DNA of 64,000 nt, from positions 264,793 through 328,792 of the forward strand of contig CAVXRS010000006.1 of NCBI GenBank assembly GCA_963764215.1. The letters run 5' to 3'. Position 1 is the stretch's first letter. Each line of letters opens with the position of its first letter. The notes beneath the pieces are model-generated. The model was not told the origin of the DNA and searched no databases. It saw only the letters and a list, made by a program, of their open reading frames with translations. Of the stretch, positions 1-10,065 are shown one piece after another. This DNA is from JAFDWI01 sp963764215 (GTDB lineage Bacteria; Actinomycetota; Acidimicrobiia; Acidimicrobiales; Iamiaceae). Position numbers and translations under genes: made by a program.

Positions 1-113
1 GGCACTCCCCCCGATCCCCGCAGTCGGATCACCCCCGCCACAACGGCGGCGATGCCGAGAGCAACGAGTGCCCGACGCACCAGGGTCATGATTCCGAAGC
101 GCGACTGTGCCAT
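1..113 (-). CDS. Small membrane protein, 3' end beyond window
   Basis: Reading leftward from the ATG at 113 gives an open frame (MAQSRFGIMTLVRRALVAL...) that runs off the window edge, so the C-terminus is missing. After a basic N-terminus there is one hydrophobic segment at about residues 12-29, predicting a single membrane helix. A purine-rich stretch (GTGAAAGGG) lies about ten bases before the ATG. It follows tRNA-Ile on the same strand. Small one-helix proteins are common downstream of gyrA and tRNA-Ile in actinobacteria, but I do not recognise this family and assign no function. Confidence 0.5.
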   Translation of the reverse strand, partial: MAQSRFGIMTLVRRALVALGIAAVVAGVIRLRGSGGV

Positions 114-151
114 GTGGGCACCCTTTCACCGGGATCAGCAGAACGTCCTTG

Positions 152-225
<74 letters not shown>

Positions 226-327
226 GTACGCTGTGGACAGGTGACGCTAGTGGCTCTGTCGGCGGGGGAGCCAGCCCGATGTCCGAAACGTCGACCACGT
301 CTGGCGCGGGTCGAACGGAGTCGGTTC

Positions 328-942
328 CTAGCGATCGTCCTCGTCCTCGTCTTCATCGTCGTCGGTCTCGTCCGTCTCGATGACGGTGAAACGCAGACCA
401 CCGGTGAGCTCGGCGATCAGATTGACGACCGCGGCCCAGAGCGTGATGAACACACTGCCTGCCCCCAGCAGAACCGCGCCGCCCAGGGTGGCCCCCCGGA
501 AGAGTTGCGGCCCGTTGAACGACCAGTTGTCGAATCCGATGTCACGCATGAACTTCTCGATGTGATGCACCTGACCGGTGGCGTTGGCCAAGGACCAGCC
601 CACCGCCACCGCGAGGAGAAAGATCCCATAGAGCACGAGTCCACCGAGCAGTGCCACCTTGAACACGGACCAGAGCTGGACGTGACGGACCACCCGGATG
701 ACCCGACGTCCCGGGCGCCGTGCCGGAGCGAAAAAGGGCGTCCGACCGACCGGCTCCACTCCTTCCGGTTCTGCGTCGACATCGGGTCGGCCACTCTTCT
801 CGCGCCCGCGCCGAGAGGCGTCCGAGCGGGACGGTGGCAGCTCGGCCGTGACCGGGTCGACACCCGCGTCGTCGGACGTGGTCGCGCTCCGTTCGGCCGC
901 GGTGCCCGTCGAGCCTGGCGAAGTCGACTCCGATGACGTCAC
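328..942 (-). CDS. DUF3566 transmembrane protein
   Basis: A 204-residue protein starting at GTG 942. The first ~85 residues are polar and low complexity, rich in Ser, Thr, Pro and Arg. Two membrane helices follow, at about 95-119 (VALLGGLVLYGIFLLAVAVG) and 147-175, and the C-terminus is very acidic. This is the layout of DUF3566, whose gene lies just downstream of gyrA in many actinobacteria; here tRNA-Ile follows it. A role with gyrase or in the envelope has been suggested only from neighbourhood, so function is unknown. The TadE-like gene upstream ends ten bases before this start, so the two are probably cotranscribed. The frame is intact. Confidence 0.85.
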   Translation of the reverse strand: MTSSESTSPGSTGTAAERSATTSDDAGVDPVTAELPPSRSDASRRGREKSGRPDVDAEPEGVEPVGRTPFFAPARRPGRRVIRVVRHVQLWSVFKVALLGGLVLYGIFLLAVAVGWSLANATGQVHHIEKFMRDIGFDNWSFNGPQLFRGATLGGAVLLGAGSVFITLWAAVVNLIAELTGGLRFTVIETDETDDDEDEDEDDR

Positions 943-951
943 CGTGGCAGT

Positions 952-1380
952 TTACGGCCTGTCGCCCGGTGCGACCGAGAACGGTCGGGGTGCAGCAGCC
1001 GCGGTCGCCGCGGTTCCGTCGATGCGCACCGTGACCACGACGACTGCGCCGACCAGTCTGAGCGAGGTGACGGTCGCCCCGTTGCCGGCCGCCACCCGTT
1101 GTGCGACCTGGCGGGGATCGGGCGCCACCGCGGCGCCCAGCGCCGCGGCATCCGCCGCGCTCTGCGCCCGGGCCCGAACCACCACCCTGCTCCCGAGATG
1201 GGCGACGCCCGCTGCGAGGAGTCCGACCAGGGTGAGCACGACAGCCGCCAGCGGAACGACCTGACCGTGTTGTCTTTCGAGCTCGGGCGGACCTCCGGCC
1301 CTTCTCACTCGGGCTTCGCCAACCGGCTCGCAAGATCCCCGCTGCTCCGCCTGGCGGCTGCGCAACCTCACCGAAGTCAT
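952..1380 (-). CDS. TadE/TadG-like pilus-neighbourhood protein with repeat-derived N-terminus
   Basis: Residues from about 40 on (GQVVPLAAVVLTLVGLLAAG, then RAQSAADAAALGAA) match the hydrophobic N-terminal helix and 'SAADAAAL' signature of TadE/TadG-type proteins, which are membrane-anchored pseudopilin-like or pilus-assembly components. The start is uncertain. ATG 1380 is the best in-frame choice, but the first ~35 residues are encoded by one copy of a 111-bp tandem repeat, so the original start may have been overwritten. The gene sits between gyrA and DUF3566, an unusual place for a Tad-type gene, and no other Tad genes are visible. A frameshifted or displaced fragment cannot be excluded. 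Confidence 0.55.
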   Translation of the reverse strand: MTSVRLRSRQAEQRGSCEPVGEARVRRAGGPPELERQHGQVVPLAAVVLTLVGLLAAGVAHLGSRVVVRARAQSAADAAALGAAVAPDPRQVAQRVAAGNGATVTSLRLVGAVVVVTVRIDGTAATAAAAPRPFSVAPGDRP

Positions 1381-1484
1381 CTCACTTTCGAGCTCGGGCG
1401 GACCTCCCGCCCTTCTCACTCGGGCTTCGCCAACCAGCTCGCAAGCTCCCCGCTGCTCCGCCTGGCGGCTGGCGCAACCTCGCC
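1274..1484. repeat. Two-copy tandem repeat, period 111 bp
   Basis: The segment starting CTTTCGAGCTCGGGCGGACC at 1274 recurs at 1385. About 96 bp are nearly identical between copies, with a handful of substitutions and one indel. The first copy lies inside the 5' end of the TadE-like gene; the second lies in the gap between that gene and gyrA. I saw no further copy in the window. Confidence 0.9.
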
Positions 1485-1582
1485 GGGCGGTTCGTCGTGT
1501 GTTGATCGAGTCACGGGTGATTCGTACCCCGTGACGTCCGTATTCAAACCTTCGCGGGCCGCAGCTCCTGATCGGCGTCCAG

Positions 1583-4046
1583 TCAGTCGTCGGCGTCGTC
1601 GTCGCCGATCAGAACCGGTGCGACAGCGGCCAGGTACTGGCCATCGTCCAGGTTCATGACCCGCACGCCGGTGGCATCCCGCCCCTGTGAGGAAATCTCC
1701 TTCACCGGCATCCGGATGACCGTCCCTCCCGAGGCGATCACGAAGATCTCGTCCTCGAGGCCGACCATGAACGCGGCGGCGACCACGCCACGGGTCGCCG
1801 TCAGCTTGATACCCCGCACGCCCTGGATGCCGCGGTTCTTGGCCGTGAAATGTTCCAACTTGGTCCGCTTGCCGTAGCCGGCGTCGGTCACGATCAGGAT
1901 CGCCACGTCGTCCCGGGCCACGTCACAGGAGACGACCTCGTCGCCTTCTTTCAACTTGATGCCGCGCACACCGGCCGTCGACCGGCCCATCGACCGAACC
2001 TGGGATTCGGCGAAGCGCACGGTCATGCCCTTGCGCGACACCATGAACACGTCGTCTCCCTCGTTCACCGGGATGACCTTGGCGAGCTCGTCGCCGTCGT
2101 GCAGGTTGATGGCGATGATGCCGGCCCGCAGCGACGAATCGTATTCGGTGAAGCGGGTCTTCTTCACCTGGCCTTGACGGGTGGCGAAGAACAGATACTG
2201 GTTGGTCTCGTAGTCCCGGGTGTCGATGACCGCCTCGATGCGCTCGCCGGGCTGCAGTGGAAGCAGGTTGACGATGGCCGTTCCGCGGGCGGTGCGCTCC
2301 TTGCGCGGGATCTCGTGTGCCTTCAAGCGGTACACCCGGCCGAGGTTCGAGAAGAAGAGCAGGTAGGCGTGCGCGGTGGTCGTGATGATCCTGGTGACGT
2401 AATCCTCGTCCCGGAGCTTGGTGCCCGCTACGCCCCGACCCCCACGTCCCTGGGTCTTGAACGAACCCGGGCGCATCGTCTTGATGTATCCCTTGGCCGA
2501 GAGCGTCACGACGAGGTCCTCGTCGTCGATGAGATCCTCGATGTCCAGGTCACCCGAGTCGTAGCCGATCTCGGTACGCCGCGGCGTGGCGTACTTCTCC
2601 TTGACCTCGGTCAGCTCGTCCTTGATGACCTCGCGCAGACGGGACTCGTCGGCCAGAATCGCCTCGAGGTTCGCGATCGTCGACGACAACTCGTTCAGCT
2701 CGCCTTCCAGATCGATCCGGGCGAGTCGGGTCAGCCGTCCGAGCTGCATCTGGAGGATGTGCTCGGCCTGGGTCTCGGAGAACTCGAACGGTTCGCCGAT
2801 CAGCGCCGCGAGCGCGGCGGCGCGGTCCTCGGACGCCCGGATGGTCGCGATCACCTCGTCGATGACGTTGATGGCCTTCAGCAGACCCTCGACGATGTGG
2901 GCGCGGGCCTGGGCCTTGTCGAGGCGGAACTGCGACCGGCGTCGCACCACGTCGACCTGGTGGTCGACGTACGCCCGCAGCGCCTGGGCCAGGTTCAGCG
3001 TCCGCGGCACGCCATCGACCAGCGCCACGAAGTTGAAGGCGAAGTTCGTCTGCAGCTGGGTGTGCTTGAACAGGTTGTTGCGCACCACCAGCGCGGGCGC
3101 GTCCTTCTTCAGCTCGATGACCAACTTGGTGTCCTCGCCCGAGGATGCGTCGTTGACATCCGCGATCCCCTCGACCACCCGGTTGTTGACCAGGTCCTTG
3201 ATCTTGGCGGCCGTCGACGAGATTCCCACCTGATAAGGCAATCCGGTGATCTCGAGTCGATCACGCTCGACGGCCGGAGCCTTCGATGATCTCGGTACGG
3301 GCCTGCATCCGGATCGATCCCTTGCCGGTGCGATAGGCGTCCATGATTCCGGACCGACCCAGAATCGAGGCATCGGTCGGAAAATCCGGTCCCTTGACGA
3401 AGGCCATGAGATCGTCCGGCGTGGCCTCGGGGTTGTCGATCAGGTGGATCGTGGCATCGATCACCTCACCGAGGTTGTGCGGGGCGATGTTGGTGGCCAT
3501 GCCCACCGCGATGCCCTGGGAGCCGTTCACCAACAGGTTCGGAAACCGTGCCGGCAGGACGGTGGGTTCGGTGACCTCACCGGAGTAGTTGTCGGCGAAG
3601 TCGACGGTGTTCTCGTCGATGTCGGCCAGCAGCGACATGGCAAGGGGTTCGAGTCGGCATTCTGTGTAGCGCGCGGCCGCAGGGCCGAAATCGGGCGACC
3701 CGAAGTTGCCGTGACCATCGACGAGGGGATGGCGCAGGCTGAAGTTCTGGGCCATGCGCACCAGGGCGTCGTAGATCGCCGAGTCGCCATGCGGGTGGAA
3801 GTAGCCCATGACGTGGCCGGTGACCCGGGCGCTCTTCATGTGCGAACGGTCGGGGCGCGCCCCGATGTCGTACATTCCCCACAGGATCCGGCGGTGGACG
3901 GGCTTGAGGCCGTCCCGGGCATCGGGCAGTGCCCGCGACACGATGACCGACATCGCGTAGTCGAGGAACGAGCGTTCCATCTCGTCGGAGATCTCGATCT
4001 CCTCGACGGCGATCGGTTCTTCGTCTGTTGGTGGGCTGTCAGGCAT
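1583..4046 (-). CDS. gyrA: DNA gyrase subunit A (one frameshift)
   Basis: GyrA is the DNA-cleaving subunit of gyrase, which introduces negative supercoils. From ATG 4046 the protein shows YAMSVIVSRALPDARDG, the quinolone region HPHGDSAIYDALVRMAQ with the usual Ser and Asp, and the catalytic tyrosine in ARYTECRLEPLAM. The C-terminal beta-pinwheel carries a GyrA box (QGRGGRGVAGTKLR). The coding span is about 821 codons, normal for the family. One frameshift falls near 3265-3290, between TEIIE and DRLEITGLPYQVG. Both halves are well conserved, so an assembly error is more likely than a dead gene. gyrB lies 41 bp upstream on the same strand, and the pair is almost certainly an operon. Confidence 0.97.
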
Positions 4047-4087
4047 GGAGAGTTCCCTTCACGCCCCGAAACTCGTCGGGCACACGA

Positions 4088-6053
4088 CTAGATGTCGAGG
4101 AAACGCACGTCCTTGGCGTTCGTCTGGATGAACTGTTTGCGGCTGTCGACGTCATCGCCCATGAGGATCGACATGACCTCGTCCGCGAGCGCGGCCTGCT
4201 CGACGGTGACCTGCAGCAGCGTCCGGTGGTCCGGATCCATCGTGGTGACCTTGAGCTCGTCGTAATCCATCTCGCCCAGACCCTTGAGGCGGGCGAAATC
4301 CTTGTTGTGCTTGGGTCGTTCGGCGAGGAAGGCGTCTTTCGCGGCATCGTCCTTGAGGTAGACCTTCTCCTTGCCGACCTCGGTGGAATACAGCGGTGGC
4401 TGCGCGATGTAGATGCAACCGGCTTCGACGAGCGGCCGCATCTGGCGGAAGAAGAACGTGATCAACAGCGTGCGGATGTGGCTGCCGTCGACATCGGCAT
4501 CGCACAGGGCGATGATCTTGTCGTAGCGCCGCTTGGTGACGTCGAACTCCTCGCCCACGCCGGCGCCGATCGCGGAGATCAGCGCCTGGATCTCGTTGTT
4601 CTTGAGCATCTTGTCGATGCGGGCCCGCTCCACGTTGAGGATCTTGCCCCGGATCGGCAGGATCGCCTGGGTGTGGGGGTCGCGGGCCTGCACGGCGGAG
4701 CCACCCGCGGAGTCACCCTCGACGATGAACAGCTCACGTTCGGCGGCATCCTTGGAGGAGCAGTCCTTGAGCTTGTCGGGCATCCCCGCACCGTCGAGCA
4801 GGGTCTTGTTCCTGATGACGTCGCGGGCTTTGCGTGCCGCGGCCCGGGCCTGGGACGCGGCGATCGCCTTCTTGACGATCTTGTTGGCCTCGGTCGGGTT
4901 CTCCTCGAACCACTGGGCGAGCTTGTCGTTGGTGACCTTGGTGACCAGCGAGCGGGTGGCGGTGTTGCCCAGCTTGGCCTTGGTCTGACCCTCGAACTGC
5001 GGGTCGGCGAGCCGCACCGAGATCACCGCGGTGAGCCCCTCCCGCACGTCCTCGCCGGCCAGGTTGGGATCCTTCTCCTTGAGCAGGTTGCGCGCCTTGG
5101 CGTACCGGTTGACGACGCCGGTCAGCGCCGAGCGGAACCCCTCCTCGTGGGTGCCGCCCTCGATGCGTGGAGATGCCGTTGGCATAGGAGTGCAGACCGT
5201 CGGCGTTGAACCCGGTGTTCCACTGGAAGGCGACCTCGACCTCGCGAGTCCTCGTCGTTGCCCTCGAAATAGCCGACCTTGGAGAACAGGGCGTCCTTGG
5301 TCCGGTTCACGTGCTTGACGAAGTCGATGATCCCGCCGGCGTACTTGTAGCGGACCGGCTCGGGGTCTCGACCCGGGCCGTTCGTCGCGGAACACGATTT
5401 CCAGACCCCGGTTGAGGAACGCCATGATCTGGAATCGTTCCAACATGGTCTGAGCCCTGAACTGGGTCTCCTCCATGATCGTGGGGTCGGGCCAGAAGCG
5501 GATCGTGGTACCGGTCCGGCCGCGGGGCGCCTTGCCGACGTCCGCTAGCTTGTTCTGGATCTTGCCGCCCTTGGCGAAGTCCATGAACCAGTGGCGCCCG
5601 TCGCGAGTCGATCTCGACCTCGAAGCGTTCCGAGAGCGCGTTCACCACCGACACGCCCACACCATGGAGTCCGCCCGAGACCTTGTAACCGCCACCACCG
5701 AACTTCCCGCCGGCGTGCAGGACCGAGACCACCACCTCGGCGGTCGACATGCCCTTGTACTTGGGGTCCTTGAACGGCTCCACCGGGATGCCGCGCCCGT
5801 CGTCGGACACCTCACACGCCCCGTCGGCCAGCAACTTCACGTCGATCCGGGAGCAGTGCCCGGCCATCGCCTCGTCGACGCTGTTGTCGACGACCTCCCA
5901 GACCAGATGGTGCAGACCGGTCGGGCCGGTGGAGCCGATGTACATCCCGGGTCGATGCCGGACGGCCTCGAGGCCTTCGAGCACCTGGATGCTGTCGGCA
6001 CCGTAGGCTTCGGATGTCTGGGTGGTGGAACGGGCCAACTGGCGGCCTTTCAC
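4088..6053 (-). CDS. gyrB: DNA gyrase subunit B (several frameshifts)
   Basis: GyrB supplies the ATPase of gyrase. From ATG 6053 the N-terminal GHKL ATPase is clear: VDNSVDEAMAG, DDGRGIP, and HAGGKFGGGGYKVSGGLHGVG. The Toprim part follows with FIVEGDSAGGSA, LPIRGKILNVERAR and DADVDGSHIRTLL, and the protein ends KQFIQTNAKDVRFLDI. Total span is about 655 codons, typical for actinobacteria. Reading frame changes near 5600, 5385, 5240 and 5165; every segment is conserved, so these look like base-calling indels. gyrA follows 41 bp downstream. dciA lies upstream, as in many actinobacteria, but recF and dnaN, which usually come before dciA, are absent. Confidence 0.96.
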
Positions 6054-6274
6054 AAGAGGTTCAGCGACAGTGCAACGAGCGGGCGGTCACCGGGTGCCCC
6101 GGATCGGTCGTCGGTGAGGCGAAATCGACACGAAACCGCAGGTACACAAGCTCGACCACGATGCACTCATCCTACCAGGGTGCAGGGACGATCTCCGGGT
6201 TCATCGACTGCCCCGAACGCCCTCCGTCGCGTGCTGGGACACCGCTGTCCTGCGTACCGAGATGCTCGATCGCC

Positions 6275-6619
6275 TCACCGCCCCGCCGGGAAGTCCGCCG
6301 ACGGCTTGACCTGCGCCACCAGCGCCTCGACGCCGGCATCGGGAATCATCTCGGCGATGTTCCCGAGCACCGTGGCCTGCTGCCAGCGCATCTGGGACGC
6401 CCACGCCGGAGCGTCCACCTCGACGTGCAACCGGCCGTCGACCAGACGACCCGGTCGGCAGTGCTCCGCCGCGGCGGGTCCGACCAGCTCGGCCCACCGC
6501 TCGGTGATTCTGGTGAGGATCGGGGCCGGTGGAGCTCCCAGTCCGGCGAGTATCCGGTCGACGTCGTGGCCGATCCGCCGGGGTGGCCGGTGGTCGACGT
6601 CGTCTCGTCGAATCGGCAT
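6275..6619 (-). CDS. dciA: DciA/DUF721 family protein
   Basis: About 114 residues from ATG 6619 (MPIRRDDVDHRPPRRIGHDV). The DUF721 core is visible: ILTRITERWAELVGPAAAEHCRPGRL, then DGRLHVEVDAPAWASQMRW and a C-terminal helix. DciA proteins act with the replicative helicase DnaB during helicase loading in bacteria without DnaC/DnaI loaders, and dnaB itself lies at about 27-28 kb here. Longer in-frame starts exist upstream (to 6775), but that stretch lacks family similarity and overlaps the end of the neighbouring gene. Position upstream of gyrB fits the actinobacterial recF-dciA-gyrB order, although recF is not next to it. Confidence 0.85.
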   Translation of the reverse strand: MPIRRDDVDHRPPRRIGHDVDRILAGLGAPPAPILTRITERWAELVGPAAAEHCRPGRLVDGRLHVEVDAPAWASQMRWQQATVLGNIAEMIPDAGVEALVAQVKPSADFPAGR

Positions 6620-6690
6620 TCCTTCGATCGCCACGGCAAGAGTCTGACATCCTGGACAGGCTCCCGCCCGTCGTCGCCCACGGGGCACGA

Positions 6691-8766
6691 TCAGCCCGTC
6701 GGCGCGGGCGGGGCGAGGGAGGTCTCGTACATGTAGAACGTGCCGTCGTGTCGGCGCACGGTTTCCGCAGCCCATGCCCGGATCTCCGCCGGGGTCATGC
6801 CCGGAACGTCGTAGATGTCACCTTGTGGCCTGATACCGACCAGGGCGAGCCGCTCGAGGAATCGTGCATAGGGCAGCAGCCCACCCTCCCGCTGCTGTTC
6901 GTGAAGCCAGGCCTTCGCGTCGAACACATAGACCGACTGGTTCCGGGCCGCCCGGATCTGGGACCTCGGGTCGATCGGGAATTCGGTGTGCGCGTCGGCC
7001 CACCGTCGCATCCTGCGGTCGAGGGCTGCGTACCGGGCCGCCGACATGGTGGGCGCCAGCTCGAAGGTCGCGATGCGGTGACCATGCGGTGGCGGTTTGG
7101 AACTGTCGGTCACGTCCAAACGGGTCATCGCGTCCGGATGGCGCCAGATGTCTCGGGCGGCTCCGTACTGCTGCGCCGAGATGACGTTGACGACGCGGGC
7201 GTCGACCCCGGCGTCCTGGAGACCCAGCAACATGCTCGGTTCGAAGGCCGTGGGCAATCCCGACGTCGTCACGACCATGACCGGCCCCTTGCCCGGCGAC
7301 ACCGCCGCGGTCTTCGCACGGATCTCCCGTGCGACGGGCACGAGTCGATCGACGCCGCTCGCGCAACGACCAGCACAATTGTCGCGCCTGGGCACGGCGA
7401 GCAGCGGCCATGCCCACGACCAGGACACAGCTCCCGGCCAACACCCATCTGCGGGCCGGCCCCCACGACACCCCGCGCGCCGCCGCACGACGCCGATGCG
7501 GCCCGGCCTGCCACCATCACCAACAGGAACCAGATGAACACCGAAAGCGGCCACAACCCCCAGAAGTAGTGGATCGGCAGCGTGTCGGCGTTGGGATTGA
7601 CCAGCCAGGTGGCGACCCAGGCGACCCAGGCCGCCCCGGCGACCACCAGCCCACTGCCCAGGGCACGATCATGACGACGGCGAGTCCACCGTGCCGAAAC
7701 CGCGAAGCCGGCGAGGAGCACCAGACCGAAGACGATTCGGATGACGAGTGGCTGGCCACCTCCTGCCGGATCGAAGGGAGGGTGGGCGAACGTCGACGGC
7801 AACCACAGCGGTGGGACCGCCGTCACCGACACCACGGCGCCGATCGCTCCGAGCAGGGTCGTGTGGCTCGATCCTCCCCCACCGTGGAGGACCGCGTCGA
7901 TCAGCTTCCCGAGATTCTTGTCGGCGCTGATGAACTGGTCGTAGAGCACCGGTAGCCACATCGCGAGCGTCACGACCAGTGCGCCCACGAACCACCGACG
8001 ATGGCGCCGCCACCGGCTCGGCCACGCATCCGGATCGCTGCGGCGGGCCGCACGCAGAAACTGCACCCAACAGACGAGGGCGACGATTCCCACGACCGGC
8101 ACGACCAGCATGAACTTGAGGTGGAGCAATACCAGGTAGTTCCCGAGGATCGCCAGGACGAGCAGTGCGAAGCGGTCGCCGTCGGCGACCGACCACGCCG
8201 CGATGAGCAGGGCGAAGAACGGCAGGATGCCCGCCTGCATCGGCGTCGGATCGATGAGAATCTCGCTGCCCAACGTCCACAGCAGCGACGCGACGAACAC
8301 CGCCGCCACGATCGCCCCGACCTCACCGACCCGTCGCCTGACCAACCAGAGCGCCACGAGCACCACCGTGATGTTGATGGCAGCCATGCCGAGCAGGAGC
8401 CCCCACGTGGTCCCGAGAAGCCGTACCGGCACGGCCAGCAGATAGAACTCGAGCGCTCCCAGGTAGCTGTAGGTCGCCTGGGTGCCGTTCGAAGCCGACG
8501 CGAACAGGCCGGTGAGCGGCGGGTGCGACGAGAACACGTCCCGTACCCGCACGGCGGTGATCGCCGCGTCCCAGGTCGGTTCCCAGTTGCGAAGCCCGTC
8601 CCGGACGGCCGCCACGGCGATCGGCACCACGGCGATCACCATGACGACCCGGTAGAGCCAGCGAAGTCGTCGGTCGGTCGGAACGGGGCCGTCCGTGGCA
8701 GCACGCGGCGTGCGAATCGATCGCCGGTTCCCGAATCGGACGGGTCGTATCGTCGGTCGAGGTCAT
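6691..8766 (-). CDS. Polytopic membrane protein, GT-C-like (two frameshifts)
   Basis: A span of 692 codons from ATG 8766 (MTSTDDTTRPIREP), with frame changes near 8650 and 7480. The middle has around ten hydrophobic helices. The first loop (NWEPTWDAAITAVRVRDVFSSHPPLTG) has the acidic residue and P-P pattern seen in GT-C membrane glycosyltransferases or mannosyltransferase-like proteins. The C-terminal ~250 residues form a soluble domain (VMVVTTSGLPTAFEPSMLLG ... NQSVYVFDAKAWLHEQQREGG) that I do not recognise. A lipid-linked sugar transferase role is possible but rests only on topology. It occupies the place where recF would be expected. The lipase gene at 8815 is divergent, with about 50 bp between starts. 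Confidence 0.6.
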
Positions 8767-8814
8767 GTGCTGATCCCGGCCGGGGTCGCGTGGCACCTCA
8801 CTACAGTGCCCGCT

Positions 8815-10055
8815 GTGTCGTCGCGCCGCGTGGTTCTGTGCATCCTCATGGTCCTGGCCGCTCTCGTCGCCGGATGCTCGTCGTCCGCGCCTGTCGCCGA
8901 TGCCGGTCGCCATCCCCGAACCACGTCGTCGACAGCGGCCACAGCGCCGGCCACTCTACCGTCGGCATTCACCGGGAGTGTCGACGCGTTCTACGACCCG
9001 CCGTCGCCGCTGCCGAAAGCCCGCCCCGGCACCCTGATCCGCTATCAGCCGGCGGGGCACCGCGACGACCGGCGCACCTGGCGCATCATGTACCACTCGG
9101 TCGACGCCGCCGGTCGCGATCAGCCGACGACGGGGATGATCTCTTTCCCCACCTCCAAGCCGCCCAGGGGTGGATGGCCGGTGATCTCGATCGCTCCGGG
9201 CACGGTCGGGCTCAACACCCGATGCGCCCTCAGTCGGACCGACGATCCTCCCGACGACTTCGGCACCGGCGGCGTCGCGGTCCGCACCGACTACATCGGG
9301 ATGGTCGACGGTCAGATCCAGCGCTATCTGTCGGGGGTGAGCGAAGCGCACAGCGTGATCGACGCCGGTGCGCACGGCACGCGCCATCCCCGCGGCGCAC
9401 GCCGGGAAGCGCTGGGTCGCGTTCGGCCATTCCCAGGGCGGTCATGCCGCGATGTTCACGAATCAGCTCGCGCGGTCCTGGGCGCCGGAGCTGGATCTGC
9501 TCGGCACCGTCGTCGGCGCTCCCGCGGCGCAGCTCACCAAGCTGTACGGTCCCGGAGACCGGCTCGTGCCCCATGTCGTCGAGCTCATGGGTCTGTTCGG
9601 CATCGCCGCAGACCACCCCGGCACCCACCCCGAGGCCTATCTCACCCCGGCGGCCGACAAGCACGTCGACGCGTTGAAGAACGGCTGCCAGCAACAGATC
9701 ATCGCCGCGTTCGCCGGACTGGCCGACCACGGTCTGTTCGCGAAGGATCCGATCACCACCGAACCGGCGGCCGCGCTGGTGCGCGCCAATGACCCGGGCA
9801 AGGTCGCCGCACCGTCGCCGATCCTGCTCTTCGAGGGCACCGACGACCTCTACGTCGTACCGGCCCGGGCCGCGGCGACCCGGAAGCGACTCTGCTCGGT
9901 CGGTCAGACACACGGAGTACCTGCTTCTCCGGGGTGCGGACCACGGCACCGAGATCGCCATGGGACACGACCGGATCTCGTCGTGGATCGCGGACCGATT
10001 CGCCGGCCGACCCGCGCCCGACAACTGCCCGACGAGCGCACGGCCGAGCCGATAG
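8815..10055 (+). CDS. Secreted lipoprotein lipase, LIP-type alpha/beta hydrolase (two frameshifts)
   Basis: GTG 8815 is chosen because it gives a lipoprotein signal: basic VSSRR, hydrophobic VLCILMVLAALV, then lipobox VAGC. After a Ser/Thr-rich linker come the family features of secretory (LIP) lipases: RIMYHSVDAAGRDQPTTGMI, an oxyanion region, the nucleophile elbow GHSQGGHAAMF, and a late ADHGTE that supplies the histidine. The acidic residue is probably in LFEGTDDLYV. The frame breaks near 9380 and 9905, and the pieces join without loss. Likely role is hydrolysis of extracellular acylglycerols or esters. aidB starts 11 bp downstream, so the two could share a transcript although their functions differ. 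Confidence 0.85.
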
Positions 10056-10065
10056 AACTGCACCC

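Noticed and set aside
1850..3289. Long plus-strand open frame opposite gyrA
   Set aside because: The composition is typical of antisense shadows in high-GC DNA, and gyrA on the other strand is unmistakable.
6054..6274. Riboswitch or small RNA between dciA and gyrB
   Set aside because: Only weak GC-rich hairpins and no recognisable conserved RNA motif.
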